From Serilophus lunatus (lineage: Eukaryota; Chordata; Aves; Passeriformes; Eurylaimidae): a DNA stretch of 64,000 nt. Of the stretch, positions 13,803 through 27,200 are shown in pieces. The DNA is taken from positions 895,097 through 959,096 of the forward strand of contig VXBA01000723.1 of assembly GCA_013399895.1 (NCBI GenBank). Reading direction: 5' to 3'. Position 1 is the stretch's first letter. Every line of letters starts with the position of its first letter. The notes below the pieces were generated by a model, which saw only the letters and a program-made list of their open reading frames with translations, was not told the origin of the DNA and did no database searches. The translations under genes and the position numbers were made by a program.

Positions 13803-14368
13803 AATGAACTGTTTGGTTTTACTTTTTAAGCTTCTTTCTTCTTTCTGTTGATTTCAGTCTTTATCCTTGTTTATTGGAAGCCTAAAAATTTGTGCTATTC
13901 CTTTGTAGCTATTCTTTTTTTTTTCTATGCTTTTGTTTCCACATTCTGTAAAAGAATGATGCATTCTCCCCATCTTTAAAGCAAGAGGTACTGGGGTTTT
14001 TTGATTTCTTTCATAAAGTCAAATTTACTTTCAATTTTACTATGACTTATTCCTTAGAAGGCAGAATTAAAGGAATACTGTCCTTTTCCTAATTTATTCT
14101 GTGCAACAAAAAACATATTCTGAAACTTCGGTAGAATGTATGGGAGATTCTGTGTTACTGTCACAACTATTGATTGAGGAGTTAAAATTTCCAGTTCCAA
14201 TTATCTTTCCTATTGAGTGTTTATTCTGAAAATCACAAGCCTACCTCCTACTTTTGAAATGTAAAATTATATTGCATAAACTAGGTTGCTAAGATAAATG
14301 CAATGAATGCAAATGCACATTTATCTGAATGTGTTTCCTTGTTATGAGTTTAGGATAGGTTTAAGTTG

Positions 14369-14418
14369 AAGTGGAATCTCAATTAAGTTTAAGTTTAGCT
14401 AAGTGGAATCTCAATTAA
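14369..14418. repeat. Direct repeat of 18 bp at 32-bp spacing
   Basis: AAGTGGAATCTCAATTAA occurs at 14369-14386 and again at 14401-14418. A related AAGTTTAAGTTTAGCT segment lies between, suggesting an imperfect tandem duplication of about 32 bp. Confidence 0.8.
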
Positions 14419-14805
14419 TGAATTTATAAAGTATATAACAAGGGGACTCAAATCTTGATGATTGCTTTTAGCATCTTAGAGAACAAGAATCATAGTGGAA
14501 CATAATTTTTGCAATATTGATGACCCTTCCTGTAAGATGTTATCTAATGAAGATATTTGCAATAACAAAAGGGTTGTTTTTTGAGAATATTTGCGTAAGG
14601 TTTTTTGTGTTTTCCTTTTTTTTAATTCAAATTCAAAGATTTATTATAAGGCAATAATCTTTATCAAATCCATAGCAATGGGAAAAGATTCTGCTACTGG
14701 TTAATCTACTGGCAAGCAATTGGTGCTTCTAATGCAATGAAAAAAATGAAGAAAATATTATTGACAAATTACTGAACAAATTTTAAAAGAATATTGATTA
14801 GGGAT

Positions 14806-14843
14806 TTTGATTAAACAAAATGCATTTGATTAAACAAAAAGCA
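14806..14843. repeat. 19-bp tandem duplication
   Basis: TTTGATTAAACAAAATGCA at 14806-14824 is followed directly by a copy with one change (14825-14843). Confidence 0.85.
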
Positions 14844-14999
14844 CTATGATGTGATGAGAAGTAAATACGTTAATACATATTTTGTATATGCCAAATATAT
14901 ACTATTCACCTTTCAGTCAGTTGTTGCAAAAATGTGAAGTGCAATAATGTCTGAGACAGGCAAAAATCAGAAATATTGGTACAGTGTGACAAGACAAAA

Positions 15000-16038
15000 T
15001 GTCCAACCTTCAGCTGGATAAACACATCTTGTGATGGCTGAACAATTGGCTCATGGGTCAAGTACAGAGAGTAATAGTGAATGGGCTTGAATCAGACTGG
15101 TGATCCGTCACCAGTGGGGTTCTGCTGGAGTCCATCTTGGGCTCTGTGCTCTTCAACATCTTCACAAATGACTTGGATGCAGGTCTGGGAGGGATACTGA
15201 GCAAGTTTGCAGATCACACAAAACTGAGAGGAGCTTGAAAGCAGGGAGGCCTTCAGAGAGATCTTGACTAATCAGAGGATTGGGCAATCACCAACCATAT
15301 GAAGTTCAACATGGGAAAGTGCTGGATGCTGCACCTGAGTTGGGGCAACTCTGGATGTTCGTACAGACTGGGGAATGGAAAGCGGTCCCACAAAAAGGGA
15401 CCTGGCGGTCTTGGTCAATGAATATGAGTTGGCAGTGCCCTAGTAGGGACAACCTGTCATGGGGGGCATCAGGCAAAGCATCACCAGCCGGTCGAGGGAG
15501 TGGCTTGTCCTGCTCTGCTGTGCTCTGGCGTGGCTTCACCTTGAGCTTTATGTCCAATTTTAGTCACCACAATATAAGAAAGATATTAAGCTATTGGAGG
15601 TCATCCAAAGGAGGGCAATAAAGATGGTGAAGGGCCTTGAGAGGAAGCTGTATGAGAAACAGCTGGGATCACTTGGTCTGTTCAGCCTGGAGAAGAGCAG
15701 ACTGAGGGGAGACCTCACTGCAGTCTACAACTTCCTCGTGAGGGGAAGAGGAAGGGCAGGCACTGATCTCTTCTGTGTGGTGACCAGTGACAGTACCCGA
15801 GGGAATGGCCTGAAATTGCTCAGCAGAGGTTTAGGTAGGATATTAGAAAGAGGTTCTTCACCCAGAAGGTGACTGGGTTCTGGAACAGGCTCCCCAGGGA
15901 AGTGGTCACAGCACCAAGCCTGACAGTTCAAAAACCATTTGGACAATACTCTCAGGCACACGGTGTGACTCTTGGTGATGGTCCTGTGCAAGGCTCACTG
16001 GTCCTTGTCAGTGCCTTTCAACTCAGTATATTCTGTGC
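15000..16038 (+). mobile_element. CR1 retroposon, ORF2 C-terminal third plus 3' end, about 1 kb
   Basis: The + strand shows successive CR1 ORF2 signatures. These are a GLNQTG/HQWGS-like region, then SVLFNIFTNDLDAG near 15145, a diverged FAD box near 15210, and finally EVIQRRAIKMVKGLERKLYE and GLFSLEKSRLRGDLTAVYNF at 15597-15740. The 3' end near 16005-16038 carries the CAACTCAGTATATTCTGTG terminus. Multiple frameshifts and stops are present, so it encodes no functional protein. It is 5'-truncated, as is normal for target-primed insertion. It is GC-richer than the flanking intron. Its 3' tail type matches the SINE tail at 4131-4184, making it a representative of the likely partner LINE family. 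The open frames of 113 and 92 codons on this segment are pieces of the dead ORF2; those on the opposite strand are shadows. Confidence 0.9.
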
Positions 16039-16338
16039 AGATTAGTTGAATTGCAACAGGTTAAATTGCGTCAGGAAAGACATACATCTGCAGCCAGCCT
16101 ATGCCACTTATCTACCGGTTTTCCAAGAATAAATATAAATTCCAAGGAGGTCATTATTTTGAAAAACCTTGAATGTAGACAGATATCACCAGTGCACTTT
16201 CTTACTGCAAAGAGCGGAAAATACTAGTCTGGATACGTGGAGAATTTTAAGGGTTCTATAAACGGTATTGCACAATTAAACATTGGCTTCCTAATTGTGA
16301 AAATTTTCTAATTCAGACACAGATTATGCACAATTTTT

Positions 16339-16378
16339 TTTATACAGTGTTTATACAGTGTACAGTTTATACAGTGTT
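16339..16378. repeat. Three imperfect copies of TTATACAGTG
   Basis: TTATACAGTG-like units recur three times within 40 bp, with an extra TACAG between the second and third. A small local tandem expansion. Confidence 0.75.
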
Positions 16379-18082
16379 TTGCAGGCACATTGGTCCTCTA
16401 GGAGAGTGTTTACTGAAAGGCTGTTTCTCATGTATGTCAGATAAGGCTATCATTCTTATTTATCCATTACTTTGGCCCATCATTCATCTTCTTCCTCTTA
16501 AAAGATATATAAGTACCAAACAAATGAAAAAGACATTTGGAGATTGACATAGTCTTCAGCTTTCAAAGGTGATGAATATGTAACGCTCCTGCTGACTGTG
16601 AAGTGTACAGGGTCAAGTTTTCTAAAAGTCACTCACAGGAGTTTACAAAACAAATATTCTTATTCATGTTAAAAACGTCACTTAAAAAGTAATCACACCA
16701 ACTTCTGAAACCTCTGTCTTATTGTTTAGGGAACTATCTGTTAGTGAGAACTGGCATAGCCAAGGAATACTGTGTATCATCACACAGGAGTGCATATATA
16801 GAAGTATATATGTACGTACACACACATTTGTAGGGCTAGGTAATTTCTGTCAGAGCTGAGAAGCTTGAGTGCATTTCCATTTGTACAGCACTAACAGGTA
16901 AGCCCCTTAAAATGCTCATTTGACATAGAGAAATTCTATGTCAGAGTCTGTAAGTAAAGAAGATAGGCCTATAAAGTTTGATGTCAAAATGTTTGTCATT
17001 AATGCTCTCTCTTTGGACACTATTTCCTCTAGATATGCCCAGCTATCACAGCACGTCTGAATTTATATTTAGAGCTTTAATAAAGGTCTGACTTAATTTT
17101 TTAAAAGAACAGACAAGAGGTCATTGACAGAAACCATGCCAGTTAGTTCTTGAGACATAGGAACTGTCCTGATTATATTACATTTGGATTTATATTGTTA
17201 AGTTGAATGATGGGAAAATTGCCAAAGAATTCATATAAAGCGTATAAATCTGACATGGAACAGAAGACTTGGTTTCTTGATTTCTTACTTTTTGGCTTCC
17301 TCTTGCTTTTTTACTTTGTAATGCCTTCTTGCATTCGTGCTTTTTCTGGGTTTTTTTCTCTCTCTCTCTCCCCCCTTTTCTGTAGAATCAGATCTTTAGG
17401 ACAAGTTCCAGAAAAACTGTATTTGGTGCAAAAGTCTGGGATGACATGACGTAACCCCAGTGAAGCTGGAAGTAGAACTCTCTTTCACGTCAAAAAGGGA
17501 AAAAAATCACCCAGGAGAGCAATTTACCTCTTGTAAGAAAGTAGTCCATTGAAGACTGATGGGGAAAGATAAAGTTTATTACAAAATATTACATGAAAGA
17601 GACATTATATGTGAGAATATGTGTACATAAATCACAAAGTTTAATATTATAGTTCCCATAGCAACAATTACTGTGCCACATTGCTCACATCAAAAAAGGT
17701 GTAATTTCTTCAAAAGCATATAGCATAATAAAAAAGTGTTTGATATGTAATGTGTGAGAAGGACCTATATGATCTATAAATTTGAATTTCTTTATGCTGA
17801 TGTATTTAAATCCGTAGATATTTTTAAACAGGTCGTGTAATCTCTATCTTGTTTACTTTTTATATCCCATATCCTATGAGCACTAGTGCCGTGAAGATAA
17901 GACATTAATCTGAACAATGCTTTAGACTTTGTACTTGTTCAGATTTTGGTAACTGACAAGACTTTTGATAGAATACATTTCATAGTAGTAGCTTTTTTAG
18001 GGGGAAAATTTTATCCAAAAATATTTTCTGACCAATAATAGGTCAGATTTAAATTTTAGAAGTCAGAAGAAATTTAAACCCT

Positions 18083-18150
18083 ATGGCAAGTGGATTGGAA
18101 CTAGACGATCTTTGAAGTCTCTTCCAACCCTATCCATTCCATGCTTTAGA
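18083..18150 (+). mobile_element. CR1 3' tail fragment
   Basis: The segment GGCAAGTGGATTGGAACTAG, ACGATCTTTGAAG, CTTCCAACCCTATCCATTCC matches the usual CR1 3' end (GGAACTAGATGATCTTTAAGG..CCTTCCAACCC..CATTC). Very short and strongly 5'-truncated. Confidence 0.8.
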
Positions 18151-18177
18151 AATCAGAAAATTCTCTGTTCTGAGCCC

Positions 18178-18236
18178 TATAGCTTCACTATAGAAGCTAT
18201 ATATATTATTATATATAATAATATATAATATTATTG
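18178..18236. repeat. Perfect 9-bp hairpin followed by an AT palindromic run
   Basis: TATAGCTTC (18178-18186), a 6-base loop ACTATA, then GAAGCTATA (18193-18201). The next 35 bases are only A and T and largely self-complementary (TATATTATTATATATAATAA and on). It can form a cruciform; no function is evident. Confidence 0.8.
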
Positions 18237-19048
18237 TACAAGACTTAGGCCCTTTGTTATATTTGTAATTGCTGAGTATGGAGTGACAATACTGAAAATA
18301 AATATTGTATCTCAGTGAATAAGTGTCCTATTTAAATTTTTGGTGTTTCTTCAGTTTACCTTTTTACCTTTTTCTGTCCTTTCTTTCTTACGACCCTTTG
18401 ATTAAAAATATGCATCAAACAACCATAAAAATATAAAGCTAATATAAGAGGTAATGAAATACGAAAATCAGGTTTTTCGTGAGGTTTTCTCCCTGAAGAT
18501 GTCCTATCTACTAATAATCAGACTAGTGAAATATATGTGTTATCATTTTTCAGTGAAGTGTTGTCTGTGCAGAAAGCACACAAGGATTAATGAGAAATTC
18601 GTATTTAGCTCTGCCACTTCTGCTTCTAGCAGGTTAGTAGGTCTAACCATTCATTCTGTATCTTTTCTGAATAGGGCCTGAAGACTTTTATGTGATCCAT
18701 CTTCAAAATGTACAGCAGCCAAACTTGCAGACTAAGCATTGAGATTCATAATTGCCATAAATGTTTTAAATTGAAATATGAGACTGAAGTGATTCGTTAT
18801 ATTAAGAATATTTGTTGTCATGGAAATCTATAGAAAACTAAGAATTGTAATTGTTCCTCATGTATTATTTAATTATCAACTGAATACAAGTGTCCTGTGC
18901 ATCAGACCATTATGTACTTGTCCATTCCTACTACTGACCAGTCTATAAAATATTCTATCTCTTACAATTTATCCGGAGCTAGAAAAGTTTACTCCAAAGT
19001 ATTTAGTTTTTCTTGCTTCTGTCTATCTTTCTTAGGTTTTGTACTTTC

Positions 19049-19080
19049 TTTTTTTTTTTTTTTCTTTTTGTGTGTGTGTG
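19049..19080. repeat. Poly-T (15) and (TG)n microsatellite
   Basis: A T run at 19049-19063 is followed by C, more T and a (TG)6 tract ending near 19080. Confidence 0.85.
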
Positions 19081-22000
19081 ATACAGTAGTGGATAACTGC
19101 TAATGATAATGTTATGGACCTAATAAATGTTCCTTTACTGGTAGCTGATGCTGTAAATATATATTCCAGATTTCAAAGTATTTTCATGATTTTTTTTCTT
19201 CAGTGTGTTCAAAGGCTACCGTCCATTTCTTTGCATTTTAAGTCTGTTTATGGTGTGTGCATCATGCATATGTATGGTTTCCTAATAATCTCTAACCACA
19301 GAAGTACCAAGCAAGTCTGGTGTTGTACCTTCCTACCTGAAAAAAAATAAAATAATGTTTCTAAATTCTTCAGACAGAAAAGTCCAATGTTTTCACTATT
19401 TTAATGTCTTATCACATACCTTTCAGGTGTTGCTGCCTCTACTAATGTGCTCTCAGAGCCACTATATTTATTATCAGAAAGGTTGTCATTCTGGAGAAGC
19501 AGCAGAGGGCTGTGTTGACAGAGGAATTCGCAGATAAAGAACATGCTTTAATGTGCTTTTCACAAAGCTAAATTTTACAGCCCAATGTATGAAATGGCTG
19601 CTTCTCTCAGGCATGGAGGAATCTTTTGCTGGCTCTTATGGCTAAATGAAGACCTATGAAGAGAGCAGAGACAATGCAGGTCTTAAGAGTATGGCTGTAC
19701 AAAAGGATTGTATCCCAGTGAAATAGTGCTCAAGGTTTTGTAGTGTGTTCAGTCTGACTGGGCACTAAGAATTTATTGGACAGACTCCACTCAACCCTTA
19801 CTATATGTAGGGAAGTTGTGGAACATGTCTAACATTTGTTAGCCATTCCCTTGAGGAAATATAAAGGAAGGGAGGAAGTATATAAAAGGCCTGTAGGAAT
19901 ATAAGAATAAAAAGAAAAAAAATAGAAATCACTAAAGACACAATAGTCTGAAATAGAAATTACTGGTTTGACAGCTGTGAATTTAATCTGCTTTATTTTC
20001 AGGTTTTCCAGTAGCTGTTTATAAACTGTTACGGATATAGCTGGGAAGTCACTTAACACTAGCAGTGAAAAAAACTGGGTTCGAAATGCTGCTTCCTATT
20101 TCCTCCTCAAGAGCTCTACTGTTAGTTTTGATACTGCTTATACTTTGTTGTTAGTACAGCATAGGCTGTAGTATTTCCACAGCAATATAGCAGGTAGGTT
20201 TTTAGATTATGAGCATTATTTCAGACATACCAGCTGAGTTGGTGGTTATTGCTTTCTACTGACTTTCCATGGTGAGGTGCTTGTTGTAACTCATCAGGTG
20301 AGAATCTGAAGAATGAATTGGGTATGCACTGCAGGAGAAAAGCACATATTGTGATTTAATGTCTTAGGAATTTTACCAGTAGCAGATAGCAAAGTATGAA
20401 TGTCCCTCTTTTGAATTATATATTAACTAATTCGCTGAATTACCCAGTGATGTCTCGGTTTTGCTTTCCTATGTTGCACTTCCCTACTTGTTTTCTTTTA
20501 AAGGCCAGTGCAATATAATACAGCTTTAAAGGTATCCTCTCAAGAAATTCACATGTGAATTTTTTTGCTTTGTATCAAAAATTGCAGGGTTTTTTTGAGC
20601 TGTCTCATGTCTGTCAAATTTTTGCTCTTGTAAAAATTCTCGGCTATGACGAGGAGAACAACTTGCTGGGGATTATGAAGTGCTGCTTCCTTGCATAGCT
20701 GGGCATGAGGAATTAATTACAGTCTTAATGCTCAGGCAAAGTGACAGATTATGACTGAGGGGGAGTTGTGCTGGAACAGCTCATCTGAAAGAAAAGCAGG
20801 GAAATTTGGCTCACTTGGCTCCCCTTGCACTGTTGGGAAGTATGTGCCTTTTAAAACATGACAACTCGGCTAGGAATATTTCCATCCCAGCCCTACACTC
20901 CAGTAAAATATGCACTCCTCTAGTATATGTCAGTACTTTGTCCTTCACACAGACACATTTCCAGTGGCCATGATATGTCTCTGTCTGGCCACTGAAGAGG
21001 TGAGCGAAGTCCAGCATCAGAGATACGAGTTTTGCTGCTGATAGTTGTCACTGGCTTGGTGTGTGTGGCACCAAAACCATGTAGTTTTTCTGCTACCTCT
21101 TCTTCTGTTGTCATTTACCTTCATTTCTGTGGGAAAAAAACCCCTGAAAATCCATGCCTTGAAGGAAGAAGTCTTCCTTGAAGGAAGAAACACATCAGTG
21201 TTTTTGTTTTTCTGTGGTCCATTTGTGGTCCATTGCTCCTAGTGCAGACAAAACTGGGGTTTTTTCCCCATGTTGAAGAACAAACATGAGTAGATGGGTG
21301 GTTTGGTGTATAGCAATTATTTTCTCTTAATGTATTATAGTACCAACAGGTACTGATGGGAAAAATCCAGAGAATGATTAAAGCTACAACCAGTCTTTAT
21401 GAATGAAACCATGTGAGTGGTCGAATAAGAAAGATAGGGTTTTGTCTGGCACTTAGGAAATCTGAGTTTTGTTGAACAGGCTGGCACAAACCTATCAATC
21501 TTCATTACAGATCAGTCTACTAAACATGGATAATAATGCTCATTCTTTCCCACCTTTTGCCTGCTTCTCAAAAGTTGTGTTATAGCTATATTATATTCTT
21601 TTCAGAACAAAATGAGAAGCGTATGAGGAACTTCTTTTTGCTTAGGATCCCATAGCAAAGTGAACAAGTATCATCATTCTTGACGCACATGGTGCAAAAT
21701 GAATGAGTAACCCAAACTTGCAAATGATTTTCCCATGTGTCAAAAGATCAAGGCCTTTTCAAATGCTTCCCAAGAATAGTGCCAGAGGAAATACATGCTG
21801 TTGTATAAGGGGGAACTGTGAATTACTGAACTCACTGTTTTATTAGAACTAGTTTTAGCCTTCTCCCTTTATGTCTAATGTGTTCATTCTTGTCTACCCC
21901 CTTTGCCTGTCAGGTGTTTGTGGCTGATGGACATTTCCTCTGAACACAAAAACTGATCCAGGTCATCTAAATTCCTTTTGTAATGTCACTTTTTTCTATG

Positions 22001-23989
22001 CAATTGTGGTTGACTGACACAGTGTTAGCCCAAGGTAAGGGGTTCAAAGTCTCTCTGAATTCTCCCAGAATCCTATCTGGGGAAATATTTTTTATTTTCT
22101 CAGACAATCTTGTTATTCAACAAAAGATCCATTTGAAGTGCATTCTATTGACCTTGAACGAGTCTCCATCTTTTTTTTTCCCTGCTCTGAAATCACTGCA
22201 GTACTCAGTATGCAGTACATGCATACTTTTGGGTATGCATCAGAAAATGCAGAGTTTCTACATGATTTCTTGCTAAAAATATATATTGAGTTTGGTGAAA
22301 TTTTGATTATGAGTGTTATTCATGACTAATGTTCCTTTCATCCTTAAGCAAATGGGAAGGCAATTCCCTAAAGAAATAGCAGACTTTCTGTGGGAACATG
22401 AAAATATTTGCTACTGGTCTGAGTCGCCAACCTGCGCAACCTGATATTAACCTGAAACTGAAATCTTTAATCTTTAAATAGATCTGCAAGATATTAGACT
22501 GAAGTCTTATTCTTGATCATTTTGCTTTTCATGGTGCCTATAAAATTTCGGTTTTAAAATGTATATTGAAAAAAAAGTAATGACAATTTTCAGAATAATG
22601 TTCAAGTAGTGATACATTCCATATTGATCCTTTTTTCTTCTTCCCCATACCTCAGATTCAGCTTTTGGACGATAACTGACCTTTGAACCTTGGTAAAGCA
22701 GGTAAAGCCTGCTATTCATAATTTCAGAATATGTGTAGCAACATATACTTTCTTATATTTTGATCCTAAATTATAAATTCCATCTTGCCATCATCAGTAG
22801 AAGGAGTTTTGATTTTTATTGTGGGTTTTTTTCCTCTTTTCTGTGGTTTATAAATAAGAATTTGGAGTTTTGTGTCTGTCTCAGTCTATTATCATTAGAA
22901 GTCTTTTCTTTGGCTTCCTATCACTGCGCTCTCACTTATTTAGAAACATCTGATCATGCTGATAACACTTTTCTTTCCAGAAATCCCAGCATGCTGGGAT
23001 TTTCTGTTGCTATACAAAAATATCTCTTTTTTTCCACTCTCATAATACAAGACCATGTAAAGCAAAGTCAAAAATACTTTCTGTGTAGCACTTTGTGTCT
23101 CAAAAAAAGAGGTACAAAAATTCCCCTTCTTGTCAAGTATTTCTTAACAGTATAAGACTCAATAGACTGTTCAGCATACTTGTGTTAGTGCTAACACATG
23201 AGGGAAGGACACTGAAGTGGCTGTTAACAGCCAGACACAGAACTAGGTTCTCTATTGATATTTAAAATGGCCAGAGAATAATTCTGAGGGCTTTTAAAAG
23301 AATTAATATTGAATCACCATTTTCTTGGTTTAGGAAAATGTACTTGAGAACGAGAATGTGAGAAATACACGAGTTTAATGAAATATCAATTAACTCAGTG
23401 TTGTGAGGTTACTGAATCCTATGGAAGTATTAATGAGGGCAGTGCCCTTTCATTTTGAGGTGAGTCAGAGTATTTCTTTGAGGATCTTTGGTTTGAAATT
23501 TTTTACTTCTTTGCAAGGTCTTCCTTGTAACAAAGCAATAAGAAATTCCAGTGTTTGGGGTAAAAAGTAAGCTATTATTAATACTTACTCCTAAGAACAA
23601 AGATCAGCTTTTTAAGTCTTTTTAGGCTCCATGAAGCACTTCTTTACCACTGCCCAATACTGGACTGCATGTAACTAAGATCTTCCAGAAAAAATATTTA
23701 TAGATGAGCTTATGTGGCAAATGGTAAGCTTCTCTGAAAAGTGTTAGACTTTTCCTAAATAAAGAATTTCTGTTTATTAGATTTCTACTGATCTCAATTG
23801 TAATTCCAAAGCTGAAAAATTAAGAAAATATTCAAAATATAGATCTGCATTAACAGTGTAAGAGTATAAAACTCTTAAATGGTGCTGTCAGTTCTCACTT
23901 CATGACACATGATTTCAAAGATAGGTTAAATAGAAAAACCAAACTAATGTTGATGGACCAGTTTGCCTGACAGTGACAAATGAAATCAT

Positions 23990-24285
23990 CAATGTTCACA
24001 GGTTGAGGGGAGAACATAAGGTTTACAAAATTACGAAGGCAATGAATGAGCTGGGCTGTTTACCAAATCCCACAATATAGAAGCTGAGGCATTTGATGAG
24101 ACTCTTGGGAGATTAGTCTATAACAGACAAAAGAAAGTACTTTGTGCAGCAGATAGTGAACTTCTGGAATTTATTGCCCCAGGATACTTTAGAGGCAGAC
24201 AGTATAATCAAATACAAAAATGGTTTAGGCAAATTCCTGTATAACAGATCAGTAAGTGGATACTAAAAGAAATCGTGATGTACAA
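23990..24285 (+). mobile_element. Older amniote-type CR1/L3-like 3' region
   Basis: The + strand carries ATAACAGACAAAAGAAAGTA, then CTTTGTGCAGCA, GTGAACTTCTGGAATTTATT, GCCCCAGGATACTTTAGAGG and an AAATGGTTTAGGCAAATTCCTGTATAACAGATCAGTAAGTGG-like stretch. These follow the order of the ORF2 C-terminus and 3' UTR of ancient CR1 elements best known from turtles and other reptiles (..RQKKVLF..WNSLPQDVVEA..FKKGLDKFM..). Divergence is much higher than in the other CR1 copies here, so it is an old insertion. Identification is by remembered family pattern. Confidence 0.7.
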
Positions 24286-27200
24286 TCAAACATCTGTGAT
24301 AGATTAAATGAGACTCATGGAGAGTAGCCAAGCTACTGACTGCAGGGCACTGTCTGCTTTTTCATTTGTTTGGAGACAGACTACTCGTCTATATGGACTT
24401 CTGCTCAGATACAGAAATAAAGGATTTCTTATAGTCTTCAGAAGAGATTAATGATGAGTAATAAATTTTGGATACTGTAATGTTATCTTAAACACCAAGA
24501 TTAAAAATAACATCTATATTTAGATATTAATCTAATAATAAGAAAAGTGTTTGCATGATTTATACTTCAAATTCTATTTTTTTATTTCTGTAATAATGGT
24601 TCTTTGTAGAAACCTCCTAGAAAATGTCTCATTTGAAGAATAAAAGTACTTCAATTGTTGCTTATCGTGTTTTTCCTCTTAAAGTAATCATAAAGTTCCA
24701 GAAAGAGATAGGTCTCTCTGGCTGATTAATCATTTGGTGAGTGCTTCACAGGATTGTCATGCAAGACAAGAATTTTCTTCAGTGGAAGGAGGTATTAGAA
24801 ACATTTTCCAGCACAGCAATTGCTCAAGGTGGCTATGCTAGGCCTCTGAATAAACGTGTATGTTCAGATGTTCATGCACACACCTGTATTTAAGGTATTG
24901 AAATATGAAAAACTCTCTAAATATTAATTACTTTTTTTTCTCTCATTTTTTGGTTTCAGCTAAGACTAAAAATAGGAGGAAGAACCTGAATCATGCATTA
25001 ATTTTTAGACAGTTAGGTAGAAATTAAAACCGGATGTTGTGTGCTATGATCTCTATGTTCTTTGCTTGTGCTGTCAGGGATGAAGGAACCAACATAATTT
25101 ATTTAATGAGTTTAATTAGAAATGTCCAGAAATCATGGAATTAGGCACCTGTGACTTTAGTTATAGGAAAGTGTTTAGAAGAAATTATTTTTAAAACTTG
25201 AAACCCAAGTTTACTGGTATTATTCCAGTCTTTCTATTCAGTAATGCCTAGTACTTGAAATTATTTCAGGAGGTTTCTCTGGAGTAGTGTGTATCAGAAA
25301 CAAAAAATTGAAACCATCATTTCAAAAAAATCTCCTTTGTCCACCTTGCTTTTCTTTGCATAAGATTGTCTTGAATTCAACTTGTATTTGAATTCAAGTA
25401 GTAGTATTCTTGAATACCTGAATCCTTCAGTCCTTCTTTCTTCTAGACCAAAATTATCTGGGGTGTGACACTGCAGTGAGGTTTGAGGACAATACAGAAA
25501 ATAAACTCTGGTACATCACTGCTCCCCAGGTGGACCCAGGTGCTCATGTGCATGCACTGTGAGCAAGGTGGGCACACTAGGATCCAGATAGTTTTTATCA
25601 TCCAACTCTAGCTTATTTACATGTTGTAGTGGTAGCCTTCTTGAAAGATTTGGAGGAACCTTAGACAAGGGCAGATAAGATGTGCAGGCCATTAAAATCT
25701 GTCTGCCATGTGCTCTGTGGGCATTTTCAGAAAGAACCTGAGGCACTGTCTCATGTCATCAGGGACACAGGGACCCATGTCAGATAACTTACTGAGCCAA
25801 AGACAGGATGAATGTAAACTAAGTGCATTCCTTTGTAATATTTAGTCCAGCAACACTTTCAAGTCGTGTTTATTATGGGGAGGCAGTATCCCATCCCTGG
25901 TTACCAGAATTTTATTGTAATGTGCTGTTCAGGATTTTTTTCTAAAAAACCCAAACAGTTCATGTAGCTATGATGGAGAAGACACTAAACACTTCATATT
26001 TTATAAAACGTAATGTTCAATGGATGTTTCCCCAAAACAGTAAGAATGAAACCTCTCTCCAATTACATTATTTTCTATGTTTGGTCAGGAAAAAAACCCT
26101 GAAATGTTTTACAAACCAAAATACAAGTTTTGGAAAGAGTTCCATGATAAAGACTCCTGAAGGTATCCTATTTTTTCTCTTGAAAGTTTGTTTTGGAGTT
26201 ATTTAAATGCTGCTTTGGGGAACTCTGTATTACAACTGTATGTTTTGTTTTTCACTTACGTTGTTTGTTTTTCATTTTCATTGATTTGCACTATTTTCAC
26301 CATGTTTCAAGGTATTTCAGTAGTAGTCATTTGTCCTATGCTACACACTGATACTGCTCAAAAAAATTCACACCTCAAAATTTCTTTTAAAAAATATTTT
26401 TGGCAATTCCAGATTGTATTATAGGTGACTTTAACTTTCCATGAATATAAATATCCTTTCATTTTATCTGTACTGGGTGTGGGAAACCTCATAGGCTGAA
26501 TAGTCTTGAAAAGCTGTAATTTAAAGTTCAGTCTGAAATAGCAACACCAGTTCAAAAGTAGATGTCTTCTGGAGTCTGATCTACATATAAGTGCTCATAT
26601 CTCTTAACAGAAGCCATATAAACCTATTGTTTTTTAGATTTTTTTAAGCAAGTTTTTCAGGTTAAAATCAGGTAAGTCTAAAGTCAAACCAAACTTATAT
26701 GACAACTGCTGTTGCTTCAAGAAATAGAGATCGAGGGGGAGGAAATATAAAAAATTACCCACTTCTTTCTTGCCTTAAGTCTATTTTTGAAATTTTAAAA
26801 AAGTTTGTGATTATGTTATGTGAAATTTCATATTTCTTTGTTTCCCAAATTATGACCAGTGTTTCATTACGTGTTCAAAGCCTGTGTTGACTGTGTTAGT
26901 CTTTTTCATTAATTTTACATTGGTTATCTCAGATTTTTTCTCAGCAGAAAGTATAATTATTTCTAATGCATCTTCATTAATACTAATTAAGTTTTCTTAA
27001 ATATTTGAAATAAAACAATTAAAACATTTGGGAATTTTAAAACTCATAACCATAACTTGTATCATAATAATAATTTCTTTATCAATACAGAGTTAGTACT
27101 TTTTATTACTTAAGTTTTAAGCATCTCAATTATCTTTTAGATAGTAGTGTCCTTTAAAAAAGAAAAATCGACTTTTAAATGAAAAAGCAATAAAAGGCAT

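Larger units (their letters stand above)
12867..14999. other. AT-rich intron with poly-T and small tandem repeats
   Basis: Holds a 20-base T run (13783-13802), a 32-bp-spaced direct repeat of 18 bp (14369-14386 and 14401-14418) and a 19-bp tandem duplication (14806-14843). Nothing else was recognised. Confidence 0.6.
16039..23989. other. AT-rich intron with simple repeats
   Basis: Apart from the CR1 tail at 18083-18150, the hairpin at 18178-18201 and the simple repeats listed separately, nothing is recognised. A triple TTATACAGTG motif lies near 16339-16378. A 14-bp local duplication (CTTGAAGGAAGAAG) lies near 21157-21190. The longest open frames (131 codons at 22760-23155 and 97 codons at 21983-22276, both +) have no domain signature. 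Confidence 0.55.

Noticed and set aside
22760..23155. Open frame of 131 codons, possibly a membrane protein
   Set aside because: Hydrophobicity comes from T-rich DNA. It has no known domain, no promoter or splice context, and many stops in neighbouring sequence.
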